Shown in pieces: positions 42,475-51,972 of a DNA stretch of 64,000 bases. The notes below the pieces were generated by a model, which saw only the letters and a list, made by a program, of their open reading frames with translations, had not been told where the DNA came from and ran no database searches. The stretch comes from Clostridiales bacterium (GTDB lineage Bacteria > Bacillota > Clostridia > Lachnospirales > Cellulosilyticaceae): positions 1 through 64,000 of the forward strand of contig DYCF01000014.1 of the NCBI GenBank assembly GCA_019418225.1, read 5' to 3'. The position numbers were made by a program, and so were the translations under genes. Numbering within the stretch: position 1 is the first letter of the stretch; every line of letters begins with the position of its first letter.

Positions 42475-42801
42475 ATGAAAAGAATAGCAGTAGCATGTAA
42501 TGAGAAAAAATCAGTAGAGGCGTTCAAAGATTGTAAGGAATTTGAAATTTATGAAACAGAAGATGGACAGGTTGAAAAAGAATGGACAATTAGTAATACT
42601 GGCCATAATCCTGACTATCCATCCCTCTATTTGAGTGACATTGGTGTAAAAGCTGTTATTGCTGGTGATATGGATAATAACAGCCTGAACATCTTCAATA
42701 AAAAAGGCGTAGAAGCCATTGTAGGCGTTCATGGCGATATTGAAGATAATGTAGAAGCTTTTTTAGATGGTAAGCTTAAAGCAACTCATCAGGCATGTTA
42801 A
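42475..42801 (+). CDS. NifX/NafY-like dinitrogenase-cofactor-domain protein
   Basis: 108 aa. KRIAVACNE at the start, the EIYETEDGQVEKEWTISNTGH strand-turn and GVKAVIAGDMDNNSLNIF match the small dinitrogenase FeMo-cofactor-binding-domain proteins. These are frequently found outside nitrogen fixation, near molybdenum or Fe-S enzymes. A molybdenum/Fe-S chaperone role near the hydroxylase operon is plausible. RBS AGGAGGAG. Confidence 0.8.
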   Translation: MKRIAVACNEKKSVEAFKDCKEFEIYETEDGQVEKEWTISNTGHNPDYPSLYLSDIGVKAVIAGDMDNNSLNIFNKKGVEAIVGVHGDIEDNVEAFLDGKLKATHQAC

Positions 42802-42819
42802 ATCAAAAAAATCCTGCGC

Positions 42820-42887
42820 TAAATAAAAAATCCCTTTCTTGGAAAAAAGATTTAAGTATCTTATCCAAGAAGGGGATTTTTTATTTA
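42820..42887 (+). terminator. bidirectional terminator, 24-bp stem
   Basis: TAAATAAAAAATCCC... (42820-42843) and its complement (42863-42887) form a long stem of about 24 bp with A/T-runs at both sides, so it can stop transcription in both directions. It separates the NifX-like gene from the minus-strand pseudogene. Confidence 0.9.
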
Positions 42888-43263
42888 GAGATAATGCGCT
42901 AATTGTTCACGGAGACGTTCCACAGCTTTCACGGCTTCTTTGATTAATTTTTTGACATCCTTTTCAATATCTTTGTAATGATTAAGATAGGTGTAGATTT
43001 CTTTTACAGCAGTGTTACAATCATCAAAATAACTTTTGAAACAGCTTGACTCACCTTGTTTTCATCTTTTTCATTGCCTTCTAGAGTAGATAGTTTTGTT
43101 TTGAGTTGTTCTTCGTAGTGTTTGAGGGCATCCGTACTCTTGATAACCATTAGTTTAAAGTCTGGATCTTTCATAGGATCGAGCAGATTTTTAATCGATG
43201 AAATACTTTTTTTAACTTCATCCTCACACTTTTTAAAAGTGCTATATTTTCGGTATTAGTCAT
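42885..43263 (-). pseudogene. frameshifted helical protein gene
   Basis: Read on the minus strand from ATG at 43263 (behind AAGGAAAGG), the coding sense continues for about 125 residues of charged helical protein. It changes frame twice, near 43,235 and near 43,040, so no intact frame exists. The reading resumes cleanly each time (e.g. DEVKKSISSIKNLLDPMKDP and AVKEIYTYLNHYKDIEKDVK) and ends at 42885. No family recognised. It is the only clear minus-strand gene in the window. Confidence 0.65.
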
Positions 43264-43383
43264 AGTTTTTTCCTTTCCTTGTATACTATAAAATCCTTCA
43301 ATGTTTATTATGACAAAGAAAAATTGATTTCATACATGCACCATATTGAAGAATATATTGTTATGTAGACATTTTTCACATAT

Positions 43384-43400
43384 TGTATATTGAATATACA
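43384..43400. promoter_or_regulatory. 17-bp perfect palindrome, candidate operator for hypB
   Basis: TGTATATT-G-AATATACA: two 8-bp arms around a single base, 57 bp before the hypB start, in an AT-rich promoter-like region. A dimeric repressor or activator site is the likely reading; the regulator is unknown. Confidence 0.5.
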
Positions 43401-43456
43401 TTAATTAGAAAATAGAATATAATATGAAAGTATAAAAGCAAAAAAGGAGAACAACA

Positions 43457-44125
43457 ATGGAAACATTTAAAGTGATGGAAATTAAACAAAGTATTTTTGA
43501 AGATAATGATAGACAGGCTCATTTACTAAGAGAAGAATTAAAGGTCAATAAAACATTCTTACTTAACTTAATGTCATCACCTGGTTCAGGAAAGACAACA
43601 ACTGTATTAAGAACAATAGAAGCGCTAAAAGATAAAATGCGCATCGGTGTCTTAGAAGCAGATATTGATTCAGATGTAGATGCAAGAACTGTATCTGAAG
43701 CTGGTGCCAAAGCAATTCAGCTTCATACAGGTGGCATGTGTCATTTAGATGCAGATATGACGAAACAAGGATTATATGGATTAGGCATGGAGGATGTGGA
43801 TTTTGTAATCCTTGAAAATGTAGGCAATCTAGTTTGTCCAGCAGAGTTTGACACAGGGGCATCTAAAAATGCAATGATTTTAAGTGTGCCAGAGGGAGAC
43901 GATAAACCTTTGAAGTATCCACTTATGTTTTCCATAGTGGATGTTGTACTGATTAATAAAATAGATGCCAAAGATTATTTTGATTTTGATATAGAAGCTG
44001 TAAAGGAACGTATAAGAAGGTTAAATCCTAATGCAAAGGTGATACCAATTTCAGCCAAGACAGGTGAAGGTATTGATGAATGGGCAAGATGGCTTAGTCA
44101 AGAAGTTGAAAATTGGAATGAATAA
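43457..44125 (+). CDS. hypB: HypB nickel-insertion GTPase
   Basis: 222 aa. GTP-binding P-loop SSPGSGKTT (40-48), ADIDSD (about 69-74), GGMCHLDADM with the metal Cys-His pair (about 91-100), and NKID (about 166-169) are all in place. The His-rich nickel-storage N-terminus of some relatives is absent. It delivers Ni to [NiFe] hydrogenase or related enzymes. No hydrogenase genes are in the window. RBS AAAGGAG. Confidence 0.9.
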   Translation: METFKVMEIKQSIFEDNDRQAHLLREELKVNKTFLLNLMSSPGSGKTTTVLRTIEALKDKMRIGVLEADIDSDVDARTVSEAGAKAIQLHTGGMCHLDADMTKQGLYGLGMEDVDFVILENVGNLVCPAEFDTGASKNAMILSVPEGDDKPLKYPLMFSIVDVVLINKIDAKDYFDFDIEAVKERIRRLNPNAKVIPISAKTGEGIDEWARWLSQEVENWNE

Positions 44126-44156
44126 TCATCATATAAGTTAAAGTGGAGGGTGCGTA

Positions 44157-46841
44157 ATGGTTAAGAAAAAGGTACTTGAATTAGCAAATAAGATTGGAGC
44201 AGGAATTACAGGTGGATTAATTAGAGTAAAGCCAGAAGATCCAGAGTATAGAATTTTAGAACCTGTCGTAACAGATGAAATGGCAGAGATTGCATTATGT
44301 CTTGAGGTGCGTAAACCTAAGACAGTAAAAGAAGTGGCAGCGCTATGTAAAAAGCCAGTAAAAGAAGTGGAGAAAATATTATTTCAATTAGCTGTCGATG
44401 GTGTTATTAAGGTTGAAAAAGAACACGGGATTGACAAGTATTTCTTAGAGTTATTTGTACCAGGTGTCATGGAGTATATGGTGGCAAATAAAGAAAATGT
44501 AAAAAAATATCCTGTTATAGGAGAATGCTTTGAAGAGTACACAAGAAAGCTAGGCCCTGTACTTGCAGGAAACTTACCAATAGGTATGGGCGTTATGCGT
44601 GTTATTCCTATTGAAGAAGCTATTGAAGGAGATACAAGAAAAGCATCTTATGAAGAAATTACATATCTTTTAAATAAACATGACATGTTTTCGGTAGCAG
44701 ATTGTGCCTGTCGTACGTCTATGCGTCTAAAGGGAGAAGGCTGTGGTCATACAGTTGAAGAAATGTGTATTCAGCTAGGGCCAGCAGCAGACTTTTATAT
44801 TCGCACAGGTAGAGGAAGACAAATTACAAGAGAAGAAGCCATTGCAATCTGTAAAAAAGCTGAAAAAGAAGGATTAGTGCATCAGATTCCTAATTTATCA
44901 GGACCAGGAGAAGCGTTAGCGATTTGCAACTGCTGTGGCTGTTCTTGCTTTGGTCTACGTAATACAACCATGTATAAAAATCCAGATTTCTCTAGATCAA
45001 ATTATGTTGCACAAGTTGATCCTAGCAAATGTGTTGCTTGCGGTGCGTGTGTAGAAAATTGTCAAGCTAATGCAGCTAAATTAGGTCAGAGTTTATGTAC
45101 CAAGGTGCCACTTCCAGAAAAAGAAGAAAGAGAAACACCTTATGATACGCCTTGGGGTAAAGAAAAGTGGAATCTTAACTATCGTCATCGTCAAATCGTA
45201 GAAGAAACGGGTACAAGTCCATGTAAGACAAATTGTCCAGCACATATTGCGGTACAAGGTTATATTAAAATGGCATCTCAAGGTAGGTACAAAGAGGCAT
45301 TAGCACTTATTAAAAAAGAAAATCCACTGCCTGCAATTTGTGGACGCATTTGTCCAAGAAAATGTGAATCAGCTTGTACAAGAGGAGATATAGATGAGCC
45401 ACTTGCAGTAGATGAAATTAAGAAATTTATTGCCGAACAAGACTTGAATGAAGTACATCGATTTATACCAGAAAAATTAGAAGCCAAAAATCAAAAGGTT
45501 GCAGTAGTTGGGGCAGGTCCAGCAGGACTTTCTTGTGCATACTTCTTAGCTATTTGGGGCTATGAGGTGACAGTATTTGAAAAAGAAAAGCGACTTGGTG
45601 GGATGTTAACTTTAGGCATTCCAGCTTTTAGACTTGAGAAAGAAGTGGTAGATGCAGAGATTGATATTTTAAAACAACTTGGTATTACTTTTAAAGAAGG
45701 TATTGAGGTAGGTAAAGATGTCACACTTGCAAATCTTAGAGAAGAGGGATATCAAGCATTTTATCTTGCAATTGGTGCAAATAGTGGCAGAAAGCTAGGG
45801 CTTGAAGGAGAAAAGGCAGAAGGCGTAATGACAGGTGTGGATTTCCTAAGACAAATCAACTTAGGTGAAGCAGTAGATATGACAGGGCAAGTCGTTGTCA
45901 TCGGTGGTGGTAATGTCGCTATTGACGTGGCACGTACAGCTACAAGAGTAGGTGCTAAGAAGGTTGAAATGTATTGCTTAGAAAAAAGACAAGAGATGCC
46001 TGCCCTTGAGGAGGAAATAGAAGAGGCATTAACTGAAGACATTATGATTCAAAATGCGTGGGGACCAAAGCGCATAGTAGAAGAAAATGGACGCGTTATA
46101 GGGGTTGAATTTAAAAAATGTCAAAGCGTATTTGACCATAAAGGGAAGTTTAATCCTCAGTTTGATGAAAATGAAACGAAATTTGTAAACGCTGATTATG
46201 TGATTGTTTCAGTGGGTCAAAGTATGAATTGGGGAGGACTGCTTGAACAATCTCAAATGACATTAAATCCAAATCAAACGTTGAAAGCAGACCCATTAAC
46301 ATTCCAAACAGGTGAACAAGATGTATTTGCAGGTGGAGATGCTGTTACAGGTCCTAAGTTTGCAATTGATGCAATTGCTTTAGGTAAACAAGGCGCCATT
46401 TCAATTCGCCGTTATCTTCAAGGTGATAATATTGCCATAGGGCGTGAAATCGATTATGAAATGTTTGATAAAGACAATTTAGATTTAAGTAGCTATGACC
46501 GTATGCCTAGACAAAAAGTACATCATACAAAAGAAACGCAAAAGAGCTTTAAAGACTTACGCCTTACCTTTACAGAAGAACAGGTGAAAGAAGAAACAAA
46601 ACGTTGTCTTGGATGTGGTGTAGCGGTGGTTGATGATTATCAATGTGTTGGCTGTGGTGTTTGTACAACAAAATGTCAATTTGAGGCCATTTCACTTGTT
46701 CGCAAATATGATAGTGCAGGGATGGAAATTAATGCAATGAAGCCAGTGGTTGTTAAATATGCAGCAAAACGTCAAGCAAGAATTATAGCGAAGAAAATGA
46801 AGAAGAGTGTGAAATCAGTATTTAAAAAGAAACATAAGTAG
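44157..46841 (+). CDS. FAD/NAD(P) oxidoreductase fused to Fe-S domains
   Basis: 894 aa. Residues 1-285 are a Cys-rich domain with CACRTSMR (183-190), CGHTVEEMC and CNCCGCSC (258-264). A [4Fe-4S] site follows at 292-302 (CVACGACVENC). About 335-800 is a GltD-like flavoprotein (SPCKTNCPAHI; VAVVGAGPAGLSC; VVIGGGNVAIDVART). About 820-850 is a ferredoxin-like C-terminus (CVGCGVCTTKC). It should move electrons between NAD(P)H and an Fe-S partner. Flanked by hypB and hypA, so it is presumably co-expressed with nickel maturation; partner unknown. Confidence 0.8.
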   Translation: MVKKKVLELANKIGAGITGGLIRVKPEDPEYRILEPVVTDEMAEIALCLEVRKPKTVKEVAALCKKPVKEVEKILFQLAVDGVIKVEKEHGIDKYFLELFVPGVMEYMVANKENVKKYPVIGECFEEYTRKLGPVLAGNLPIGMGVMRVIPIEEAIEGDTRKASYEEITYLLNKHDMFSVADCACRTSMRLKGEGCGHTVEEMCIQLGPAADFYIRTGRGRQITREEAIAICKKAEKEGLVHQIPNLSGPGEALAICNCCGCSCFGLRNTTMYKNPDFSRSNYVAQVDPSKCVACGACVENCQANAAKLGQSLCTKVPLPEKEERETPYDTPWGKEKWNLNYRHRQIVEETGTSPCKTNCPAHIAVQGYIKMASQGRYKEALALIKKENPLPAICGRICPRKCESACTRGDIDEPLAVDEIKKFIAEQDLNEVHRFIPEKLEAKNQKVAVVGAGPAGLSCAYFLAIWGYEVTVFEKEKRLGGMLTLGIPAFRLEKEVVDAEIDILKQLGITFKEGIEVGKDVTLANLREEGYQAFYLAIGANSGRKLGLEGEKAEGVMTGVDFLRQINLGEAVDMTGQVVVIGGGNVAIDVARTATRVGAKKVEMYCLEKRQEMPALEEEIEEALTEDIMIQNAWGPKRIVEENGRVIGVEFKKCQSVFDHKGKFNPQFDENETKFVNADYVIVSVGQSMNWGGLLEQSQMTLNPNQTLKADPLTFQTGEQDVFAGGDAVTGPKFAIDAIALGKQGAISIRRYLQGDNIAIGREIDYEMFDKDNLDLSSYDRMPRQKVHHTKETQKSFKDLRLTFTEEQVKEETKRCLGCGVAVVDDYQCVGCGVCTTKCQFEAISLVRKYDSAGMEINAMKPVVVKYAAKRQARIIAKKMKKSVKSVFKKKHK

Positions 46842-46860
46842 TTTATAAGAGGTGAAGTCG

Positions 46861-47202
46861 TTGCATGAATTAAGTGTTGTGATAGAAATTATAAAGACCG
46901 TTGAGAAGTTTGCTAGAAGTAATAATCTTACAAAAGTTGATACATTAGTATTACAAATTGGTGAATTATCTTCAATGATTCCCCAATATATTGAAGCATG
47001 TTATCCGGCAGCCGTAGAGGGGACATTGCTTCAAAATACTAAGCTTAAAATAGAGGTTTTGCCTGGTAATGGTATTTGTTTAGCGTGTCAGAAGGTGTTT
47101 AATGTTTTAGCAAGTAAAGGGAAATGTCCAAAGTGTCAGAGTGAAAACTGGGAGCTTTTAGGTGGAAAGGAATTTATGATAAAAGAAATCATTGCTTGTT
47201 AG
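46861..47202 (+). CDS. hypA: HypA nickel chaperone
   Basis: 113 aa. I choose the TTG at 46861, not the in-frame GTG nine bases upstream, because HypA must begin Met-His-Glu: the N-terminal amine and His2 bind nickel. AGAGGTG at 46848-46854 fits this start. The zinc site is C-L-A-C (about 76-79) and C-P-K-C (about 94-97). It hands Ni to HypB. Confidence 0.85.
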   Translation: MHELSVVIEIIKTVEKFARSNNLTKVDTLVLQIGELSSMIPQYIEACYPAAVEGTLLQNTKLKIEVLPGNGICLACQKVFNVLASKGKCPKCQSENWELLGGKEFMIKEIIAC

Positions 47203-47312
47203 ATATTAGAAAAATGTTAAAGTTGTACTAAAAGGGTGTTAGCATTTTTATGGAATGAGACAATCTGTGACATGCATACTTTATACAAAAGATATGAAGT
47301 GCAGGTGGTACC

Positions 47313-47597
47313 ATGGCAATCAGATGGTTAGAGCCCAGTAATTATGAAGTAGTACGGGATGAGGGCAGGATTAGTATTTTAATTAATAATGTGCCCAGTA
47401 TCCACGATGTGACGTTGTACAAAAGAAAAGATCAAAGTATGTTTTTCTTATTTAAGCATGTTAAAGGAATCACATTAATGAATTACTCGTCTAAGGACTA
47501 TTGTGCATTAGAAGAACGGCTGAATTTAAAGGGCAGAGATATTTTTCAAGAAATTGATGAAAATATAGTACCTGTCACACAGATGTATAGAGATTAA
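47313..47597 (+). CDS. unknown protein, 94 aa
   Basis: ATG after GCAGGTGGT. Mixed alpha/beta, charged, with RKDQSMFFLFKHVKGITL in the centre and no membrane segment. No family recognised. It stands alone between hypA and a terminator, so it is a single-gene unit. Confidence 0.6.
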   Translation: MAIRWLEPSNYEVVRDEGRISILINNVPSIHDVTLYKRKDQSMFFLFKHVKGITLMNYSSKDYCALEERLNLKGRDIFQEIDENIVPVTQMYRD

Positions 47598-47617
47598 AAC
47601 TGGTATACATTCTCCTT

Positions 47618-47653
47618 AATCTGCCACAAGATTAATTTGTGGCAGATTTTTCT
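47618..47653 (+). terminator. terminator after the 94-aa protein gene
   Basis: ATCTGCCACAA and TTGTGGCAGAT are perfect complements around GATTAAT, followed by TTTTTC. Confidence 0.9.
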
Positions 47654-47761
47654 TGTAATGAGATGTAAAATAATTGAAAAATAGGCTAAATTAACATATA
47701 ATAAAAATGTTAAACTATTGTTTAAAAAGGAAATATAAGATAAAAAAATAGGGAGAACAAC

Positions 47762-48379
47762 GTGTCAAAACATACTTTATTACTTAAAACATTAAAAGTC
47801 GCACAAAGAGTTGAACTGATAGGAAATAATATGAATGTCCATGAGGTAGAGTACTATAGACCTCATGGGGCAGAAGGTCTATATGTACAAATTAATGATA
47901 GCACTTTTACCGCAGAGAAATATTCAAAGGTTGTGTTATCTATTTGTGCCAATACAGGACGCTTTGAAAGCCAGGTCAAAGTTTTTAATGTACCGGGGGT
48001 TATTTGCGTTTTATACTTAAAAGATATTCAACTGGAGAAAAAAGAACTTCGTGAAATTAAACGTGTAGAATACGTCAATGAAGTAATGATTACTGCCAAT
48101 AATAAAGAGCAGGAAGTGATTTTGAAGAATATTTCACTAGGCGGTATCTGTTTTCAAACGGATACACCTCTTGTGACTAAGAATGGGTTTATTCATTTAA
48201 TAACCTTAAAAAATGAAAAATTAGACTTAGAATTTGAAGTTGTTAGGGAACGTTATAGTCAAGAACGTATTACATTTACCTATCATTGTCAATTTAAGCC
48301 ATATGCAAGAAGTAGTGAAATGATATTGGAGAGAGAAATTGTGGGCTTGCAGTTACAGCAAATTAGATGCAATAAATAA
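47762..48379 (+). CDS. PilZ-domain c-di-GMP-binding protein
   Basis: 205 aa, GTG start after GGGAGAAC. An N-terminal YcgR-N-like region (about 1-95) is followed by the PilZ barrel. R-E-I-K-R (about 97-101) and the NISLGGICFQ segment (about 122-131) are the R-x-x-x-R and (D/N)-x-S-x-x-G motifs that bind c-di-GMP. Likely links c-di-GMP to motility or surface behaviour. Confidence 0.85.
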   Translation: MSKHTLLLKTLKVAQRVELIGNNMNVHEVEYYRPHGAEGLYVQINDSTFTAEKYSKVVLSICANTGRFESQVKVFNVPGVICVLYLKDIQLEKKELREIKRVEYVNEVMITANNKEQEVILKNISLGGICFQTDTPLVTKNGFIHLITLKNEKLDLEFEVVRERYSQERITFTYHCQFKPYARSSEMILEREIVGLQLQQIRCNK

Positions 48380-48473
48380 AGTGAAACTTTAGAAAATATA
48401 AACTTTAGTATAAAGCTTTACTTTTTATACTATATAGTATATAGTTTTACTCAGCTAACAATTAAATAAAGAG

Positions 48474-48642
48474 TAGATAGAGGTTGCGATTTCTAAGAGT
48501 ATATTTACAGAGGTAAGCACGTTGAAGTAAATAAAAAGGAGAATTCGCCGAAACCTATAGTTTATGCTTTAAGACTATAGCGTTGGGGTTATATAGAATA
48601 TATATAACACTGTCACAAACTTGGTTTGTGGAGAGCTATCAC
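48474..48642 (+). promoter_or_regulatory. lysine riboswitch (L box)
   Basis: Closed by GATAG/CTATC. The conserved L-box blocks are in order: AGAGGTTGCGA, AGTAA, GGAGAATTCGCCGAA, GTTGGGG, CTGTCACA and TGTGGAGAGCTATC. The ligand is lysine by family. A terminator follows at 48709. It sits about 130 nt before the NhaC-type transporter gene. Confidence 0.95.
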
Positions 48643-48708
48643 GAGAGAACGGATAATAAGGTAAGATGAAAATAGTTTTAAGACTATGTTCATATGCTTT
48701 TTAGAAAG

Positions 48709-48740
48709 AAGTCTTGAGTGGTATGCTCAGGACTTTTTTT
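48709..48740 (+). terminator. expression-platform terminator of the lysine riboswitch
   Basis: GTCTTGAG pairs with CTCAGGAC (one G-U) around a 7-nt loop, followed by TTTTTTT. It should form when lysine is bound. Confidence 0.9.
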
Positions 48741-48772
48741 GTTAGACTAAATGGCAGAATGGAGACATACAT

Positions 48773-50323
48773 ATGGACGCAATTAATGTAGGATTTTTAT
48801 CAATTATTCCACCAGTTATCGCGATTGTACTTGCGCTTGTAACAAAAGAAGTTATTTCAGCGCTAATCGTAGGGATTTTCTCTGGAACACTTATTTATGC
48901 TTTTAGCACAGGTGGTGGCATTGTAAAGGCTGTTGATGTAACCTTTGGTTTAATGGCAGAGAAACTTGGTGATAATGCATCGATTATTTTATTTTTAGGA
49001 TTTTTAGGGGCACTTGTAGCTGTTATTACAATGGCAGGTGGCTCAAGAGCTTATGGTGAATGGGCTGGTAATAAAATTAAATCTAAAAAAGGTGCACAGC
49101 TTGGGACGTCTGTTTTAGGGGCACTGATTTTTATAGATGATTATTTTAACTGTTTAACAATTGGGACTGTTATGAGACCAGTAGCAGATAAATACAAAGT
49201 ATCACGTGCAAAACTAGCATATATTATTGATGCTACTGCAGCACCTATTTGTATTATCGCACCAATCTCATCATGGGCAGCTTCAGTTATTTCTCAAATG
49301 GGTGGGTTAGATGTAAATGGGACACCGCTTAATGGAATGGAAACATTCATGGCAACAATTCCATTTAACCTTTATGCGATTTTAACATTGATTATGGTGA
49401 TTGTACTTTGTGTGACAGATATTGAATTTGGACCAATGGCTAAGTTTGAAGAAGAAGCTAGAAGTAGCAAAGGTTCTTTAAGTATGGGAATGGACCAAGA
49501 AGGCGGCGATGAGCTTGCAAATATGAAAGTTTCATCTAAAGGATGTGTATTTGACTTACTAATTCCAATTATTACATTAATCATTTTAGCGATTTTATCA
49601 ATGCTTTATGTAGGTGGATACTTTGAAGGTGGTATGACGCTTGCGCAAGGATTTGGAAATACTGATGCAGGTCCAGCACTTGCGATGGCAGGCTTTGGGG
49701 CGTTACTTGTAGCTTTCGTACTCTTCGTACCACGTAAAGTACTTTCTTTCAAGGATTTCATGGAAGGTATTAGTGTGGGTGTGAAATCAATGGTAGGTGC
49801 ATTCATTATTTTAACACTTGCTTGGACAATTAGTGGGGTATGCCGTGATCTTTTAAATACAGGCGAATATGTAGGTGGTCTTGTAGCGGCTTCTCATATG
49901 CCACCACAACTTATTCCAGCTGGTATTTTCCTAATAGCTGGTGGACTTGCTTTTGCTATGGGAACTTCATGGGGAACATTTGGAATCCTTATTCCTATTG
50001 TCACAATGATTTGTAGTGCTGTGGCACCACAACTTGTAACAGTTTCTCTTGCAGCAACACTTGCTGGTGCTGTATTTGGTGATCACTGCTCACCAATTTC
50101 AGATACAACAATTCTTTCTTCAACAGGAGCAGGATGCAAACATATTGATCACGTTTCATCTCAAATTCCATATACTTTAGTTGTAGCAGCGTGTTGTGTT
50201 GTAGGTTATATTGTTGCAGGCTTTACAGCAAACGTATGGCTTACATTAGGCAGTTCAGTGCTTTTACTTGGAATTATTTTATTTGTACTTTATAGAAGAA
50301 GTAAAAAAGCAGTACAGCATTAA
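48773..50323 (+). CDS. NhaC-family transporter, probable lysine carrier
   Basis: 516 aa with about 11-13 membrane segments. GGSRAYGEWAGNKIKSKKGAQ, FIDDYFNCLTIGTVMRPVADK, SWGTFGILIPI and GDHCSPISDTTILSSTGAGC are typical of NhaC relatives. Although annotated as Na+/H+ antiporters, members under lysine riboswitches are inferred lysine importers. The riboswitch directly upstream supports that here. Confidence 0.85.
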   Translation: MDAINVGFLSIIPPVIAIVLALVTKEVISALIVGIFSGTLIYAFSTGGGIVKAVDVTFGLMAEKLGDNASIILFLGFLGALVAVITMAGGSRAYGEWAGNKIKSKKGAQLGTSVLGALIFIDDYFNCLTIGTVMRPVADKYKVSRAKLAYIIDATAAPICIIAPISSWAASVISQMGGLDVNGTPLNGMETFMATIPFNLYAILTLIMVIVLCVTDIEFGPMAKFEEEARSSKGSLSMGMDQEGGDELANMKVSSKGCVFDLLIPIITLIILAILSMLYVGGYFEGGMTLAQGFGNTDAGPALAMAGFGALLVAFVLFVPRKVLSFKDFMEGISVGVKSMVGAFIILTLAWTISGVCRDLLNTGEYVGGLVAASHMPPQLIPAGIFLIAGGLAFAMGTSWGTFGILIPIVTMICSAVAPQLVTVSLAATLAGAVFGDHCSPISDTTILSSTGAGCKHIDHVSSQIPYTLVVAACCVVGYIVAGFTANVWLTLGSSVLLLGIILFVLYRRSKKAVQH

Positions 50324-50374
50324 TAGTTAAGTAAGACTAATTAAAAATGAATAATTAAGGATGAATGATTAAAG

Positions 50375-50420
50375 AGATGTTTGAGCACGCCAAGAAGGGT
50401 GTTCAAGCATCTTTTTTTTA
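50375..50420 (+). terminator. terminator after the NhaC-type gene
   Basis: GATGTTTGAGCAC pairs with GTGTTCAAGCATC (one G-U) around a 10-nt loop, followed by TTTTTTTT. Confidence 0.9.
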
Positions 50421-50515
50421 GGAAGAGAAAAAGAGAATAAGGCATAAATAATAGAGGGAAATGACAAAATAAGCATAATTGACAGAGAAAAATTGAAATA
50501 AAGGATGACAAAGTT

Positions 50516-51862
50516 ATGGAAAAAAAAGAAAAGATACCCTCTCAAACATTAAAACGTGAACTTGGGCTAGGGGCTGCAACAGCTATTGTTGTGGGAAATA
50601 TGATGGGCTCGGGGATTTTTACCTCACCTCAGACATTAGCTCAGGTTGCAAATCCGTATACCAATATGTGGGCTTGGGTGATTACAGGTACTGGTTCTGT
50701 GATGTTAGCCCTTTCTTTTGCAAATTTAGGAACGCTTTATCCAGAGACAGGCGGTCCTATTGTGTATGTAGACAAGGCTTATGGAAAATTTATGGCTTTT
50801 CTCGTTGCATGGACATTTTGGATTGGTTCGTGGATTGGTAATGCAGCAATTATTACAGCAATTATTCGCTATGTGACAGTATTCTTTCCTGGGATTGCAA
50901 CAAATAATTTAGTTTCATTTTTAATTTCGTCTGGTATTTTATGGCTTTTTACTTTTATTAACTGCTTAGGTGTGAAGCAGGCTGGTTATATAGGCATTAT
51001 AAGTACTATATTGAAGCTAGCTGTAATTGTTGTATTTGTGATAGTGGCAATTATAGGTTTTGAGCCTACTTATTTAAAGACGTATTCATCGGAATCCGTT
51101 AGAGGTCTTAGTAGTTTGCCGGCAGCCATAGCGGTCACATTATGGTCCTTCATAGGACTTGAAAGTGCTTCTATTTCTGGGGGCGAAATTAAAAATCCAG
51201 AGGTGAATATTAAAAAGAGTACTTTTTTAGGGACGGCATTTGTAGCAGTAATTTATTTAGTTATTTCAATACTTGCAATGGGGAGTTTACCACAAGGGGA
51301 ACTTGCAGCTTCTAGTGCACCACTTGCGACAATTATTAATCAAATTACAGGTGCTACATGGGGCGGGGGTTTTATTGCACTAGGTATTATTATTTCTGCC
51401 ACAGGTGCACTTTCAGGTTGGGTTTTAACAACAGCAAGACTTTCCTTTGCAGCTGGTGAAGATGGCATATTTCCAAACTTCTTTGCAAAGGTACATCCGC
51501 GTTATCAAACGCCTTATACGTCGCTTATCATCACGGGAATTTGTACGAATTTGATTTTAATTTTAAACTATGTATCCACTTTGACAGCAGCTTTTGACTT
51601 TATGGTGAATCTGGCAACGCTTTCATTTATTCCTGCTTATGCTTTAACGACTGGTGCTGAAATCATACTGACTTTAAAACATAAGCCGGCACATATCGGT
51701 GGGTTTATTTGGAAGAATATACGACAGCTTTTAGCTTTTGCATATACTATTTATATTATTTATGGTTCAGGTGCTGAATCGGCCATGTGGGTATTTATTT
51801 TAATGTTTGTGGGTATTCCGTTCTATATTTATCAACAGGTATCTACTGAGCATATGGCATAA
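50516..51862 (+). CDS. APC-family amino-acid permease
   Basis: 448 aa with about 12 membrane segments. GNMMGSGIFTSPQTLA near residue 27 is the APC substrate/Na-site loop, followed by GSVMLALSFANLGTLYPETGGP and GLESASISGGEIKNP. Substrate not readable. Nearby lysine control hints at a basic amino acid, but it has its own terminator-isolated unit. RBS AAAGGATG. Confidence 0.8.
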   Translation: MEKKEKIPSQTLKRELGLGAATAIVVGNMMGSGIFTSPQTLAQVANPYTNMWAWVITGTGSVMLALSFANLGTLYPETGGPIVYVDKAYGKFMAFLVAWTFWIGSWIGNAAIITAIIRYVTVFFPGIATNNLVSFLISSGILWLFTFINCLGVKQAGYIGIISTILKLAVIVVFVIVAIIGFEPTYLKTYSSESVRGLSSLPAAIAVTLWSFIGLESASISGGEIKNPEVNIKKSTFLGTAFVAVIYLVISILAMGSLPQGELAASSAPLATIINQITGATWGGGFIALGIIISATGALSGWVLTTARLSFAAGEDGIFPNFFAKVHPRYQTPYTSLIITGICTNLILILNYVSTLTAAFDFMVNLATLSFIPAYALTTGAEIILTLKHKPAHIGGFIWKNIRQLLAFAYTIYIIYGSGAESAMWVFILMFVGIPFYIYQQVSTEHMA

Positions 51863-51972
51863 AACCGAATGATGATATAAAAAACATAAGAAAGGTTCGA
51901 AAAAATGGTTGCCATGTCAAAAAATGTATGCTATTATTTTACGTGCTGAAAACAACTAGAAAGAGTGAAAAA

